Shown here: piece by piece, positions 1 to 9,596 of the stretch
Layout of the letters: every line of letters begins with the position of its first letter
Position numbering within the stretch: the first letter of the stretch is position 1
NCBI GenBank assembly: GCA_032718475.1
Contig: JAUCBJ010001377.1
Location: 1-23,085 of the forward strand
Reading direction: 5' to 3'
DNA length: 23,085 nt
Origin: Nemertoderma westbladi
Taxonomy: Eukaryota; Xenacoelomorpha; Nemertodermatida; Nemertodermatidae
Program-made: the position numbers and the translations under genes
Notes under the pieces: generated by a model
What the model was told of the DNA's origin: nothing
Database searches by the model: none
Seen by the model: the letters and a program-made list of their open reading frames with translations, nothing else

Positions 1-2
1 CA

Positions 3-207
3 GTGGCTTTCCAAACAAATTACTGTACGCTGGACATTCCTAAATATTACCCGCAGAATTCTGCTCAGTTAATTTTTTGGTTTCTGACATATAAAAAATA
101 ACATGTCTTATCAATTTGTTTTATATGGGAATTTGAATTGAAACGCCAATTTAGATGTAAAATGTTTACAATGTGCCAACTATAAATATGCCAATTTCGT
201 GAATAAA
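3..207. repeat. Dispersed direct repeat, copy 1 (partner at 675-858)
   Basis: This ~200-bp segment recurs at 675-858 with moderate divergence and small indels. Shared blocks include GGACATTCCTAAATATTACC, the run starting AATTTGTTTTATATGGG near 113, and CCAATTTCGTGAATAAA at the end. The similarity starts at about base 3, so the repeat may extend left of the window. No coding frame of substance runs through it; the short open frames here are AT-rich noise. It is a repeat of unknown class, with no terminal structure visible. Confidence 0.75.
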
Positions 208-674
208 AGACTACATAACGCCAGTATCTACGTAAAATGGTTTTAATTCGACAACAATTGTCGATAGCCAATATGATCTCTTCAGCTCTTATTTTATTGT
301 ATAATTATATATAATTTATATTATATTATTATATAATATGAGCTCTTCATTGCATTTCTACTAAGTATATTCTGGCACACGAACATCAAAAAACTTGTCT
401 CAATTTGTAATATTTACGAACATGTAATGAAACACCAATTTTGTTCTAAGTGTGTTAATCGGATTCAGAACACATTTTAACATAAAGAAATGCAGAAATC
501 ACCATTTCGGCAAAAATGGCATATAGGTGGTTTCAAAATGAAAGGGACGATATGGTTATGATGATTCGGGTAAGTCTTTAGATCTCTTAAGGTCACAGTG
601 CAGGTGATACCGGTATGGTATTGTCTATGATTTTGAAGGTCCATGTATGTTATGGTTCAGTTTATGTAAATAAT

Positions 675-858
675 GTGGCCTTCGAAACAAATTACAGTAC
701 ACTGGACTGGACATTCCTAAATATTACCCGCAGAATTATTCTGCTTATTATTAATTTGTTTTATATGGGAATTTGAATTGAAACGCCACTTTAGTTGTAA
801 AATGTTTACAGTGTGCCAACAATAAATAGGTCAACAATTTGCCAATTTCGTGAATAAA
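675..858. repeat. Dispersed direct repeat, copy 2 (partner at 3-207)
   Basis: This is the second copy of the ~200-bp repeat, in the same orientation about 650 bp downstream. It carries small indels against copy 1: an extra CTGGA around 703 and an extra TCAACAATTTG near 831. It is followed directly by a less AT-rich stretch (about 860-1070) that is absent after copy 1. The two copies may be old insertions of one family or a segmental duplication; the sequence does not decide. Confidence 0.75.
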
Positions 859-1826
859 CTCGTCTCCATCACTAGACTGGTTGCGCTCGTCCTGTTTCGC
901 ATCACAAATGAAGGCATTCTCAAGAGGGAGCCCAAGAGATGACAATAAGAGTGAAGCCTCAAAGGGGGAAGGAACGCCCTACGAAACGAATAGAGTTGTG
1001 GGCAGTAACTATCCACTGGGAAGCAGCACCACAAACTTGCGCCAATCACGCTTGTGTATTTAATTTTTGTATATTGGCTGTTTGGTATAACTGGTACATG
1101 CGATGCAGCCTGCAGGATAAAAAGTCTAAATTAGATCCTAAAAAACCTGACTTTGGTGTACCTAGCGAACTTTTTAGGCTTCTTATGCGAACATAAATCG
1201 CAAATTGCTGATAATTTACTGTAGGTCCCGTGTTTTTACTTAGGCCTATATACCACAATAAATGCCATTAATAGTCACCCCATGAGTTTATAGCTTTAAT
1301 TAATATTATGCTCATTTTAATAGTTTATATTAAAAATGGTTTATTTTTTATTGCTAGCCAGGGTGCCGTCAAAAAGAATTATAAATCGTTCCCCAGGAAC
1401 ATATGCTTTTTTCGTTGCATGAAATACAAGAGATGATAGGATGATTAATAATTTGTTAATAATTGGTGCTAGGAACGCTTGAATATAAACTGATAATCAA
1501 ACGCCACTTATGATGAAATTTTTGGTCTTAAGTAGCATTATCGCCATTATGGCGTTAAGATGACATGTCTACCAAACGCCATTATATCCCGCAGAACGCC
1601 CTCATCATATATAAACAGGTCGCAAAAGCGCCAATAAACATATTTCGACATGGCGTATTTGTTAAGCGCAACATCTATATATATATATAAGTGATAGAAA
1701 CTGCACAAATTAATTACTTGCTGAATAAATGTAAAAATGACATAAATTATGTTATAAAAAGTTAGCTTATATTTATGCTGGCGTTTGGAGCCATGTTAAT
1801 AGTTTATTTAATAGTTTATTTAGTTT
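859..1826. other. No gene seen; a GC-richer patch and a cluster of AACGCC motifs
   Basis: The stretch 860-1070 is clearly less AT-rich than its surroundings and has overlapping open frames of 60-85 codons on both strands, but none resembles a family I recognise. From about 1498 to 1670 the hexamer AACGCC or GGCGTT appears repeatedly, including an inverted pair around ATCGCCATTATGGCGTT near 1540-1556. AACGCC is also seen inside the 3-207 repeat and just after it near 218, which hints at related repeat material. A short TA microsatellite lies near 1676-1690. I see no exon with convincing splice sites. Confidence 0.4.
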
Positions 1827-2272
1827 GGGAGTCCATGCTGGGCTCTAACTGCTGAGGACACCAAATCTCTGGACGGCACATTCACAAGAATGCTACGCCG
1901 GGTTCATTGTGTCAAGTTCAATGCACACATCTCCAACCAGACACTACATAACATTGGAGGAGTCTCATTGGCTCCCCCAAGCTTGACACTAGAACAAAAT
2001 CGCCTCCGCTTTGCAGGATATTGCTTTCGCCGTGAGGACCAGCCAGTGCATAATCTTGTACTTTGGCAGCCTCATGGAGTGAATAAGCATGGTGGACAGC
2101 CCATGACTTTCTTGAGACGTATCTTAAAGGACACTGGCCTTGAAGATGCGGATGATCTAGCAAATGTCATGGGTGATAGGGAGTTGTGGCGGTGCAATTT
2201 TGTCGATAAGCCGGCACAGCATTCTTAAAAATGCAGCTGCAATGCAGCATGCCGATCCTAGTAGTAGTAATA
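1827..2272 (+). mobile_element. LINE family A, copy 1: 5'-truncated 3' end
   Basis: An open frame from 1827 to the TAA at 2226-2228 encodes the C-terminal end of a non-LTR retrotransposon ORF2: GSPCWALTAEDTKSLDG, then an arginine-rich segment with RLRFAGYCFRRED, then ELWRCNFVD. This matches copy 3 (15589-16111) nearly residue for residue. A short 3' tail holding AGTAGTAGTAATAG follows the stop. Homology starts abruptly at 1827, as expected for 5' truncation during target-primed insertion. This copy lacks the 126-bp interruption of copy 3, so it shows the ancestral continuous frame through AAATCTCTGGA at about 1863-1873. The RT domain is absent, so it is a dead fragment. Confidence 0.88.
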
Positions 2273-2327
2273 GTTTATAGCTACTGGTTATTAACACTAT
2301 TAGTACCGGGCTATAAAATGCTGTACG

Positions 2328-2333
<6 letters not shown>

Positions 2334-2359
<26 letters not shown>

Positions 2360-2376
2360 TCATATTGACCTCTCCC
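2334..2376 (+). repeat. Left G-run terminal inverted repeat
   Basis: Twenty-six consecutive G are followed by TCATATTGACCTCTCCCTC. It is the inverted partner of the C-run end at 3942-3980. Such a G tract can form G-quadruplex structures and is prone to length error in sequencing, so its exact length is uncertain. Confidence 0.7.
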
Positions 2377-2835
2377 TCTAAAATCTACAAATATTAACGA
2401 AAACGTCTGATTTTTTGTTTGTACGTAGGTATCACTAGTCTGGATCCCACCGAACAAAAAAAATTTTCAAAAAAATGTACTGGGGTGGTAATGTTGCAGC
2501 ACCAAAATTATAAGTAGTGCACAATTTTCACAAAATTTGAAAGTTACATTTTTCGGCTAATTGTTTTTCAATACAGGTTTTCTGGGGCGCAAAATACATT
2601 GGAATATATTTAAAAATGATATGATTACCATAAATGGCGTGTTTAGTCCTCTATGCGTAGGAAAAAAATGAAAAAAACAAGTAACCAGCACTTTTCAGTT
2701 AGAACACAAAATTTTTAATTCACTTATACGATGCTATAGATTCACATTTTCAGGTTTTCTAGGGCGCTGATTCTAATGGAATACATTTCAAATATGCCAG
2801 ATCATTGATACTTGTATTTTTCGGCGTAATTTGGC

Positions 2836-3722
2836 AAATTTTGGTGCTAGCACCAAATTTCGTATCCATCACCAAAAAGTACAAGTTTGCGATGTCCAGT
2901 GCTGTTTTTATTGATTCCATCGGATTCAGGACCCTCATAAACCCGTATAACACAAGAAACAAGATGATACTATCTACTGATCAATTTACTCATTTTCCAA
3001 AATTTGGTGCTGGCACAACAATTTTCACCCACCGGCGAAAAATACAAGTTTGAAAACTCTTATGAAATTTTTACTGATTCCATTGAATTCAGAACCCTAA
3101 CAAACCCGTATAACGCAAGAAACAAGATGACACAATCAATTGATATATTTGATGGTTTTCAAAATTTGGTGCTAGCACCACATTTTGCACCCACTTCCGA
3201 AAAATACAAGTTTGAGATGTCTAGTTCGATAATTATATATTCCATTGAATTCAGAACAGCCATAAACCTCTACAATACAAGAAATAAATTGTCACAAGCA
3301 ATTTTATCTATTGAATGTATTTTCAAAATTTCGTGCTAGCACCAAAATTTGCACACAGCACCGAAAACTACAAGTTTGATACGCTTGGTGCAACTCGTAT
3401 ATATTTCTTCGAAACCAGAACCCCAAAAAACCCCAATTGCGTAAAAAACAAGTATCAAACAATCAATTTACAAAATTGACATATTTCAAAATTTGGTGCT
3501 GGCACCAAAATGTGGCACCCGCCGTAAAAACAAGTTTGAAATTTCTAAATCAATTTATATGAATTCAATCCAATTGCTAACACCAAAAAACCGGTGTAAA
3601 TCTTCAAAATTTGGTGCTGGCACCAAAATGTGGCACCCGCCGTAAAAAACAAGTTTGAAATTTCTAAATCAATTTATATGAATTCAATCCAATTGCTAAC
3701 ACCAAAAAACCGGTGTAAATCA
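2836..3722 (+). repeat. Degenerate tandem array, ~162-bp unit seeded by a palindrome
   Basis: GGTGCT (CGTGCT in one unit) recurs at 2843, 3006, 3168, 3332, 3495 and 3613, giving spacings of 163, 162, 164, 163 and 118 bp. Each occurrence lies in a palindrome close to TTGGTGCTAGCACCAA. The units also share ACAAGTTTGA, GATTCCATTGAATTCAGAACC and a run resembling AACACAAGAAACAAGATGA. The last two units (about 3488-3605 and 3606-3722) are shortened to ~118 bp and almost identical, so they are the youngest duplication. Parts of the preceding sequence (about 2570-2830) resemble the unit in inverted orientation, for example TTTTCTAGGGCGCTGATTCT at 2755-2774. Confidence 0.8.
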
Positions 3723-3941
3723 AAAATAGAGATGTTGCAATTCATATTTAATAAAATGTAATTTTCAAAAAAATGTCTCAAAAATAATGCCAAAAGTAGG
3801 GTTAAAAAATGGTGCTATAACTCGAAAACTACCCAAAATTTTTGAAAACGGTTTTCACTACTAGGAAGACAATAGATTTTTAGGAAAAGTCATAATATTT
3901 CAGATTCCCAACTGCGTTTGTTTCAGAATTATAATAAAAAA

Positions 3942-3980
3942 ACCACGGGGGGTGGGTCATATTGACCCCCCCCCCCCGGG
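3942..3980 (-). repeat. Right C-run terminal inverted repeat
   Basis: GGGGGGTGGGTCATATTGA is followed by a 12-C run and GGG. The reverse complement starts CCC, G12, then TCAATATGACCC, matching the left end at 2334. The trailing flank GTTTAATAGGGTTAATAGCT loosely resembles the left flank AGTTTATAGCTACTGGTTAT, so some flanking homology may also exist. Confidence 0.65.
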
Positions 3981-4324
3981 TTTAATAGGGTTAATAGCTA
4001 CCGGTTGGTAATACTGTAGGCCTATCTGGCTGTCATGCATTAATAAATACCAACTATTGTTTATCTGAGTCAATAATATCACAAAATATAGGTGGGGTAT
4101 ATTGGGAAAGATTTAATTAAACATAATTACTTTTGATTGCGTTCTATGTTCTTCTATTTGGCAGCTGAAAAGTTTCTAACGGTCTAGATAGGTTCTATAG
4201 TTAATGGAATATAAGGTATTTGCTAATAAATAAATACAATAAATACAGAATAAATAGTGCAATAATTTTGGGAATGTATGTTTTTAAGTAATTAGCACCA
4301 TTCGTTAATCCATTAATTAGCACC
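3981..4324. other. No gene seen; AT-rich spacer
   Basis: This is an AT-rich stretch between the G/C-bounded element and LINE A copy 2. GGTGCTAATTA occurs twice near 4290-4325 in reverse complement, beside the point where copy 2 homology breaks off. The open frame entering from copy 2 is a random extension past the breakpoint. I see no exon or RNA gene here. Confidence 0.5.
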
Positions 4325-6486
4325 TGTTCAAATGAGCTGAGGAGCCGTTCGGCTCCCTCTAGTGATTCTGAGAGTACTCCTACGTCACCAGCAAAGTCTT
4401 GATCAGTTAGGTACTTGGCAGGATTTCCTCGACTTCTGGAGCCAGTAGGTGGAGTTATCATCACCCCATCATCATTATGATGATCAAGGACATGCGTAGA
4501 ACATAGTCAATCACAATTATGAACAAGAATGGTGCAAGTGTATCTCCCTGGAGGATGCCCCATAACACTTAAAATGGTTCTGTGTCACCGTCAACAGTAG
4601 ACACAAATGTTGTAGAATCATCGTATACTGATCTGATTGTTGCAATAATTTCATCAGGAATCCCATATAATGAAAGTATGCTGAACATGCGTGAGCGAGA
4701 AACTGAATCAACGGCCTTGAAGAAGTCAACAAAGATAACAGCCAGATGCCTGATAACAGATAACTCTTCAATTATCCTTCTAAGTGCCAAAATGGGCTCC
4801 ATGGTCCCACGATCTTTATGGAAGCCATTCTGATTTCCACGGAGCAGTCTCTCAATGGGATCCCTGATGCGATTTAATATAATTCTATTGTATAGCTTTG
4901 CAGCAATCTAGATCAATGAAATTCCCCGAAAAGAACCATAGAGTGTTAGGATACCTTTCTTGGGAACTGGCACCAACTTATTTGTTTTCATTTATTGTGG
5001 AACTCTTGTTGTTCGGTACACATTTCTACTATAATGGGATAGATTAGCTTTAAACACTCAGGTATTTTAAAGACCTCAGGGGGAACACCATCTACTCCAC
5101 TGACACGATTGGTCTTAATGCACTTTGCAGCAGCCTTCACTTCTGCAAAGGAGATATCGCCAATGGGAATATCTGGGAGTACAGACTCAGACACTTTAAC
5201 TTCTATAAAGTTATCAGGCAATACCCTGTCATTATTGAGTAGCTTTTCAAAGTGGGCCTTCCAACAATTGAGGCGATCGGCTGGTGATTCAGCCTTAACC
5301 TTGGTGGTTGGTTGGCTTTTCCGCCCAGTAAGCAGATTGATCGATTTCCATGCCTGGGATGATTGCCTGCTGTCATCAGCATCATTGATGGCATCAACCT
5401 GTTGGTTTATTAGCTCCTGTAGATTAACAGAGTACTTACTGCCTGTTCAGTGACCTAGATGCAGCCTTAACTGCATTCTTGGCCGCTGTAGTCTGTTTGA
5501 ATCGGGACTCTTTCTGTGCCTTATAGAGGTCATTTCGGCACTTCTGAATTTTATTGCCAGTCCAGGGGGCCCTTTTCCTGTTTCGAGGGTGTACAGGAAC
5601 TGTTTCTGCAGCTGCTAACTTAACTGCTTCTGTGGAGGCAGTATAGCCCTCACATTGATCTGCTGCCTCAGAGGCAAGAACATACATGTTGCTCAGCTGT
5701 AGTGTGAAGCTGGATCTCACACTTGGCTGTTGCAACAGAGAGGACAAGTCATGCCGCAGCAAGGCAGATTTCGTTGTTCTGCTAGCACGCCGACTAAGTC
5801 TTACCTTGGCCACAATAAGGTGGTTATCACTGGAGAAGGGTCGAAGTGTAAATGCATTACAGCCTTGTATAGAGCTCCTGTATTTCCTATGAAACAGAAT
5901 ATGGTCTATGCACTGGGTCCACTATGAGTCCATAGCTTTCCTGTTCGCTTCTTGAACTGGTTCCAGAGTTTCAGTTCCATCATTGCTATAGACCCAGGGC
6001 GATGTAGGTGATTGATGCAGACTTGCATTAAAGTCTCCCAGGAATGTTAAGAATGCATGCTGATCTACTCCATCAGTAGCTGCTTGTAGATTGTGGTAGA
6101 AATTTTCCACCTCCTCTACAGGGGCAACACTAGTTGGAGAGTTGCACACAATCAGAACCACCTTAGGAAACTTCTTAGCCAGTCTTCCAGAACATGAGAA
6201 GTGGCAACGGATTATGCGGTTAGAGATTTGGTCTATTTTGTCCAATGCTGCATGTGCAGTTGGATTCATCAATAGACCAATTCCACCATTGCCACTATCA
6301 TCTGCTGATGCGAGAGCAAGTAGCCAACCGTCCCCATGTCCTTAATCAGAACCCCATCAGTCTGTCCAGGCTGTATTCGGTGCTCTTGAACACCTACTGT
6401 GCTAAGAGAAAGCTTATCTGCCAAGGCAGTCAGCTCACCTTGTCGCATTGGGGACCCAAGTGTTAGGGTGTTTACTGAGGCTAGTC
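4325..6486 (-). mobile_element. LINE family A, copy 2: EN to mid-RT, both ends missing
   Basis: On the minus strand the order is endonuclease (about 6480-5840), linker (about 5813-5320), then reverse transcriptase (about 5310-4325). The RT part aligns with copy 3 (14309-15276) at high identity. Homology stops in the RT just after the FADD-like motif, at the codons for ERLLSSFEQ near 4325. The rest of the RT, the C-terminal domain and the 3' tail are therefore missing. LINE insertions normally keep their 3' end, so this copy was cut by a later deletion or rearrangement. The 5' end stops at the start of the endonuclease near 6480. Confidence 0.85.
4325..6486 (-). pseudogene. LINE A copy 2 ORF2 remnant (AP endonuclease + reverse transcriptase)
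   Basis: The endonuclease start shows QGELTALADKLSLS and QEHRI, then, after a frameshift near 6310, GNGGIGLL and later FLGDFNASLHQ, the APE-type metal-binding GDFN motif. After a stop at 5922-5924 the frame resumes with IDHILFHRKY and LRPFSSDNHLIVAKVRLSRR, the usual SD-H end of the fold. The RT part has SGVDGVPPEVFK, then motif A AVIFVDFFKAVDSVS, motif B (LQGDTLAPFLF) and motif C as FAGD where copy 3 has FADD. At least three stops or shifts separate the blocks, for example near 4914 (ISLI, then stop) and 4569 (EPF, then stop). The product would be inactive. Confidence 0.85.
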
Positions 6487-8390
6487 TAGTTAGTATATAA
6501 TACGGTTTTTTGAAAAACAGTTCAACTGAAGGATTTCACTATAGTGTGTTTGGGTACTTAATTTCGGCCTAATGGTGCTGTAGAGCTGTAACTAGTTCAG
6601 GCAATATCCCTGACATTTATTTGCTAAATTATTACATTTCGATCGAAAATTTTGTGGGATTTCTCAATTGATTGTATCTCATTTTTCTAAAAACTTGTCC
6701 TAACTTGTACTTGCACCAGAGCCTATACAAGAAAGTGTACTAATCTCTACAAGATATAGGAAAACCGCCTTTCCCAAAATATCCATGAGTGATGCTTTCA
6801 GTTTGCCTTACACGCTTTAACTGTCATTTGTAAAGCTAGTAACTAGGGCTATTTAAGTTAAGTAGGAGATTTTTATTTTTACTAGTCCTTCATTAGCCTC
6901 GCTTCATTCGTCCTGTTTTGTCTCAAAATATTTTTACCAAACGCAGACTGACTGCATCATTCAAAAAAATGTCTCTGTGAATATCATAACTTATGAAAAT
7001 TAAAGATCAACTTCCTTTGAAATCGAAACTAAACCTCTATAAATCGCTTGTACTGCCATATCACCAATATTGTTGATATCTACTGTTATCATTATATTGT
7101 AGTGGTCATATATATATATTAGGGGTCATCGAACCGGAATTGAACTCATACTGACTGTTATTCTTATACACTTACTTACTGCAGTATGCACTTATCACTG
7201 TGCACTGTACCAGCTTTCTGCATGACTTATTATGTTTTACTTACTGCTGTACTGACTTATGTAAACATTAAACGTTGAGAGACTGCACTCTCTACAATAT
7301 AATGCCCACGGTCATAAAGATCAATTATTCACACTCTAAAATACAAACTCCAGTCTCACAGATGTGTACAGTATAATAATCAAGGAGGATTGCACTGGGA
7401 CAGAATTACGTAAAGAGCGGGAATTTCTTTCCTTTCGGCGTATCGGGAATATTTTTTGGGTTTCTGTTCTTTGGCAAATACTTAATATATTATAACGGTG
7501 GAGGTATTGACCAGTTCCTATGGATTCGGACATTTTTGAATATATATAATATATATTATGTATTGGTCAGTGAAGGAGCTATGAAGAGGTCGAAAGCAAC
7601 ATATGTAGATTTATCATTGGAAGGACTGCCATGTACAGATGTCTGTCAAGTGGAGGGAGAATCAAGTTGGTGGTAATATTTGGTAAGTGCATTGGAGGTA
7701 GGTAATTGGCTGTGTATTTGTAGCGGATTTGGGGTGATTGACTATATTAATTGGTGGTAGTACAAAATGTATATGGCAATTATATCAATGGTATTTTTCG
7801 CCAGAATATTTATTAGTTAGTGGCTTTCCAAAGTCTGTGCAAATCATAATGAAAGCTATGTGTGCTACACGTACCTACATTGTATATGACTGAATTATTA
7901 AAGCACACAAGTAGATTGCCATTCGGACAATTTTATTTTGTGGTGGAACTGTGTAATTTTTTGGGAAGTATCATGAGCATATTGTAGTATGGTGTAAAAT
8001 GTTGTCCATTTCAGGGAGGTAATGAACGAGTGTTTTAATTTGTTAGGTGTTTTGGTAAATTAAATGAGACACTCATAAAACGTGCTACCTGCAGAAACCT
8101 GAAAGTTTTCTATGTCTTGGTTGTTACATACAAGTCTGGGAGAGAGAGTGCACACTAACTCCTGAAGTTGCATATTCTTACTATCCAACCCTATTCTCAA
8201 CTTCCCCAGCATATGCCAGGTTTCCATTACAGGTGAGTGCCAGTGGGCTGAAGCTAATTCCAAACGGTTATCAGGTTATCGAAACCTAGGATCTTCCTAT
8301 TCTGGGGCTCTAACTCGTAATCTTTTGATTGGAATAGACAAAACAATTTTTAACTATACAATGTAAATAAGACAATATGCTAATGCTAAT
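6487..8390. other. No gene recognised; AT-rich sequence with one unexplained frame
   Basis: Most of this 1.9 kb is AT-rich with TA microsatellites (about 7108-7122 and 7538-7560). At 7130-7280 the words ACTTACTTACTG and ACTGACTTAT recur, a weak simple repeat. On the minus strand an open frame runs from about 8275 down to the stop at 8060 with a coding-like composition (ELASAHWHSPVMETWHMLG, later LVCNNQDIENFQVSAGSTF). I do not recognise it. It could be an exon or part of an unclassified retroelement, and no clear splice sites decide. I found no RNA gene. Confidence 0.4.
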
Positions 8391-8475
8391 GGTAGCTCAG
8401 TACACTCACCCGGCTGATGATAACCAGAAGTTTGAAACCTAGGTACTGGGTTCGAGCCCCAATAGGGCCGGTTGT
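8391..8475 (+). repeat. tRNA-derived SINE-like segment (Pol III box A / box B)
   Basis: TAGCTCAGTAC at 8393-8403 fits an A box and GGTTCGAGCCC at 8449-8459 fits the B-box consensus GGTTCGANNCC exactly, 46 bp downstream. The flanking bases do not form a 7-bp acceptor stem (CTAATGG against TAGGGCC) and the T stem has a mismatch. It is therefore not a functional tRNA gene but looks like a tRNA-derived SINE head. The body and 3' end of any SINE cannot be delimited; the downstream sequence to 8670 is AT-rich and unremarkable. Confidence 0.5.
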
Positions 8476-8669
8476 TATTTTTCGCTATGGAGAGCATTAT
8501 CATATTGTCCTATCTACATTATATATTTAATTCACCGTCACTCGCCCCAACAACAATTCACTTATTATTATTAATTAACAACCTGGGCCAGGCATACGGG
8601 GTTACAGTGGTTTCTACAACACTGTATAATAGTTATTCTTTGAGGCATGGTTGCCATTACTGGCAGAGA

Positions 8670-9596
8670 TTACATAACCGATAGCTCATTCTCCTCTATT
8701 ATCCTCACTGGTACTACTCCGAGTAGTACCATTCCCTTCCTCTTTGCTCCCGTGGTGCTTGTCGCCATCGTCTGGCCTCCAGTCCCATCAGTCTCGGCAT
8801 ATTTAATCGGTGGTTCCTGACATTCATCCTTCCTATGTCCTCCTACCACACATCGATGACATAGTCCATTCTTACCAGTGTAGGCTATTTGATCTTGTTT
8901 AAGTAACGCCTGCCAATGCTTGCAGTCTATGGTCTTATGGGTCCCGTTTCTATGCAATTGGCATTTGTAATCAGGGTTGTAGCATTCCTCATATAGCGCT
9001 TCACGTATTGCGCTTAGATTCATATCTAGCGGTTTAGTGCTTTGGTTGCTTGGACTCGGCCTACTGGGGGTATTGGGTTGGTATCTACTGGTGTTGTTAC
9101 TTTGTTTCTGTCTCTGCCACGATGTGGCTCTACTCCCAGCTCTCTGTGGACTTGTAGTCCCCTGTGTGGCCGCATACGGTAGCGACTGCCTCACCTTCAG
9201 AAGTGCATTAGCCGCACTATGTTCGGGTTTAGGTTGGCTGTATTCCGTTTTCGGTACCTTGCCTAGACTGTCCTCACTATAGACTGGATCCGTTATTAGC
9301 TCCGCCTCGTAGTTAAGGATGTTCGACATCTCCTCCAACCCTGGCTCCGCACCTTTCTTCTCTCGAGTGGAGAAAGCGATCTCTCTCCATTTGTTTCTTA
9401 GCCAAATTGGTAGTGCCTGCGCTATCGTGGTGATGTTGTTCGATGCATTGAGTTCGTAAGGTGCATCTAGAGTCTTTAACAATATTAGTGCTTTCTCTAC
9501 TTTCATCCCCAACATCCCTCCCTCTGCCTGGTTGTAAGGCCTCGCGGATATTCGTTGCCCTCCTATTATCCTCTGTTGTCGGGTGCCACAGTTCAC
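8670..9596 (-). pseudogene. BEL/Pao-type Gag fragment with zinc knuckles, cut at start of protease
   Basis: This is an uninterrupted minus-strand frame of 308 codons. Around residues 60-110, IAQALPIWLRNKWREIAF and, after about 20 residues, NYEAELITDPVYSEDS follow the pattern LPxxLRxKWR...EAxxxxDPV typical of BEL/Pao Gag. Near residues 210-265 come a degenerate knuckle CQLHRNGTHKTIDC and a standard CCHC knuckle CHRCVVGGHRKDEC (C-x2-C-x4-H-x4-C), which bind nucleic acid. Next, MVLLGVVPVRI resembles the usual Gag-to-protease join, but the frame ends at 8670 before the aspartate motif. The first codon of the listed frame is GTG after a stop, so the true N terminus is missing. There are no LTRs, RT or integrase nearby. 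Intactness without stops could mean youth or a captured gene. Confidence 0.72.

Larger units (their letters stand above)
2332..3980. mobile_element. Putative non-autonomous element with poly-G/poly-C inverted termini
   Basis: The left end is CC followed by 26 G (2334-2359), then TCATATTGACC. The right end is GGTCATATTGA followed by 12 C (3966-3977) and GGG. Read inward from each side, both ends give C2-3, a G run, then GGTCA-AT-GACC, so they form terminal inverted repeats of about 25 bp (homopolymer length aside). The core GGTCAATATGACC is itself nearly palindromic. The interior is AT-rich and holds no ORF that could be a transposase; open frames of 67-111 codons come from the tandem repeats. 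The right TIR continues into ACCCACCCCCCGTGG while the left continues into CTCTCCCTCT, a weaker match. No target-site duplication is convincing. It may be a MITE-like or foldback element, or a satellite block bounded by G/C tracts. Confidence 0.55.

Noticed and set aside
2157-2363. Minus-strand ORF beginning with a proline run
   Set aside because: The prolines come from the G26 homopolymer and the rest is antisense to LINE A copy 1.
5109-5453. Plus-strand ORF of 114 codons
   Set aside because: Antisense to the RT and linker of LINE A copy 2. The same antisense frame reappears opposite copy 3 at 14266-14553, as expected for a shadow.
7119-7150. tRNA-like GGTCATCGAACCGGAATTG (reverse B box)
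   Set aside because: The reverse strand reads GGTTCGATGACC, which breaks the B-box consensus, and no A box or cloverleaf is found at the right distance.
8391-8475. A functional tRNA gene (good A and B boxes)
   Set aside because: The 5' and 3' flanks cannot form an acceptor stem and the T stem is imperfect, so I treat it as tRNA-derived repeat DNA.
9037-9282. Leu-rich plus-strand ORF, a possible membrane protein
   Set aside because: It is the antisense shadow of the gag fragment, whose zinc knuckles and Gag motif lie on the other strand.
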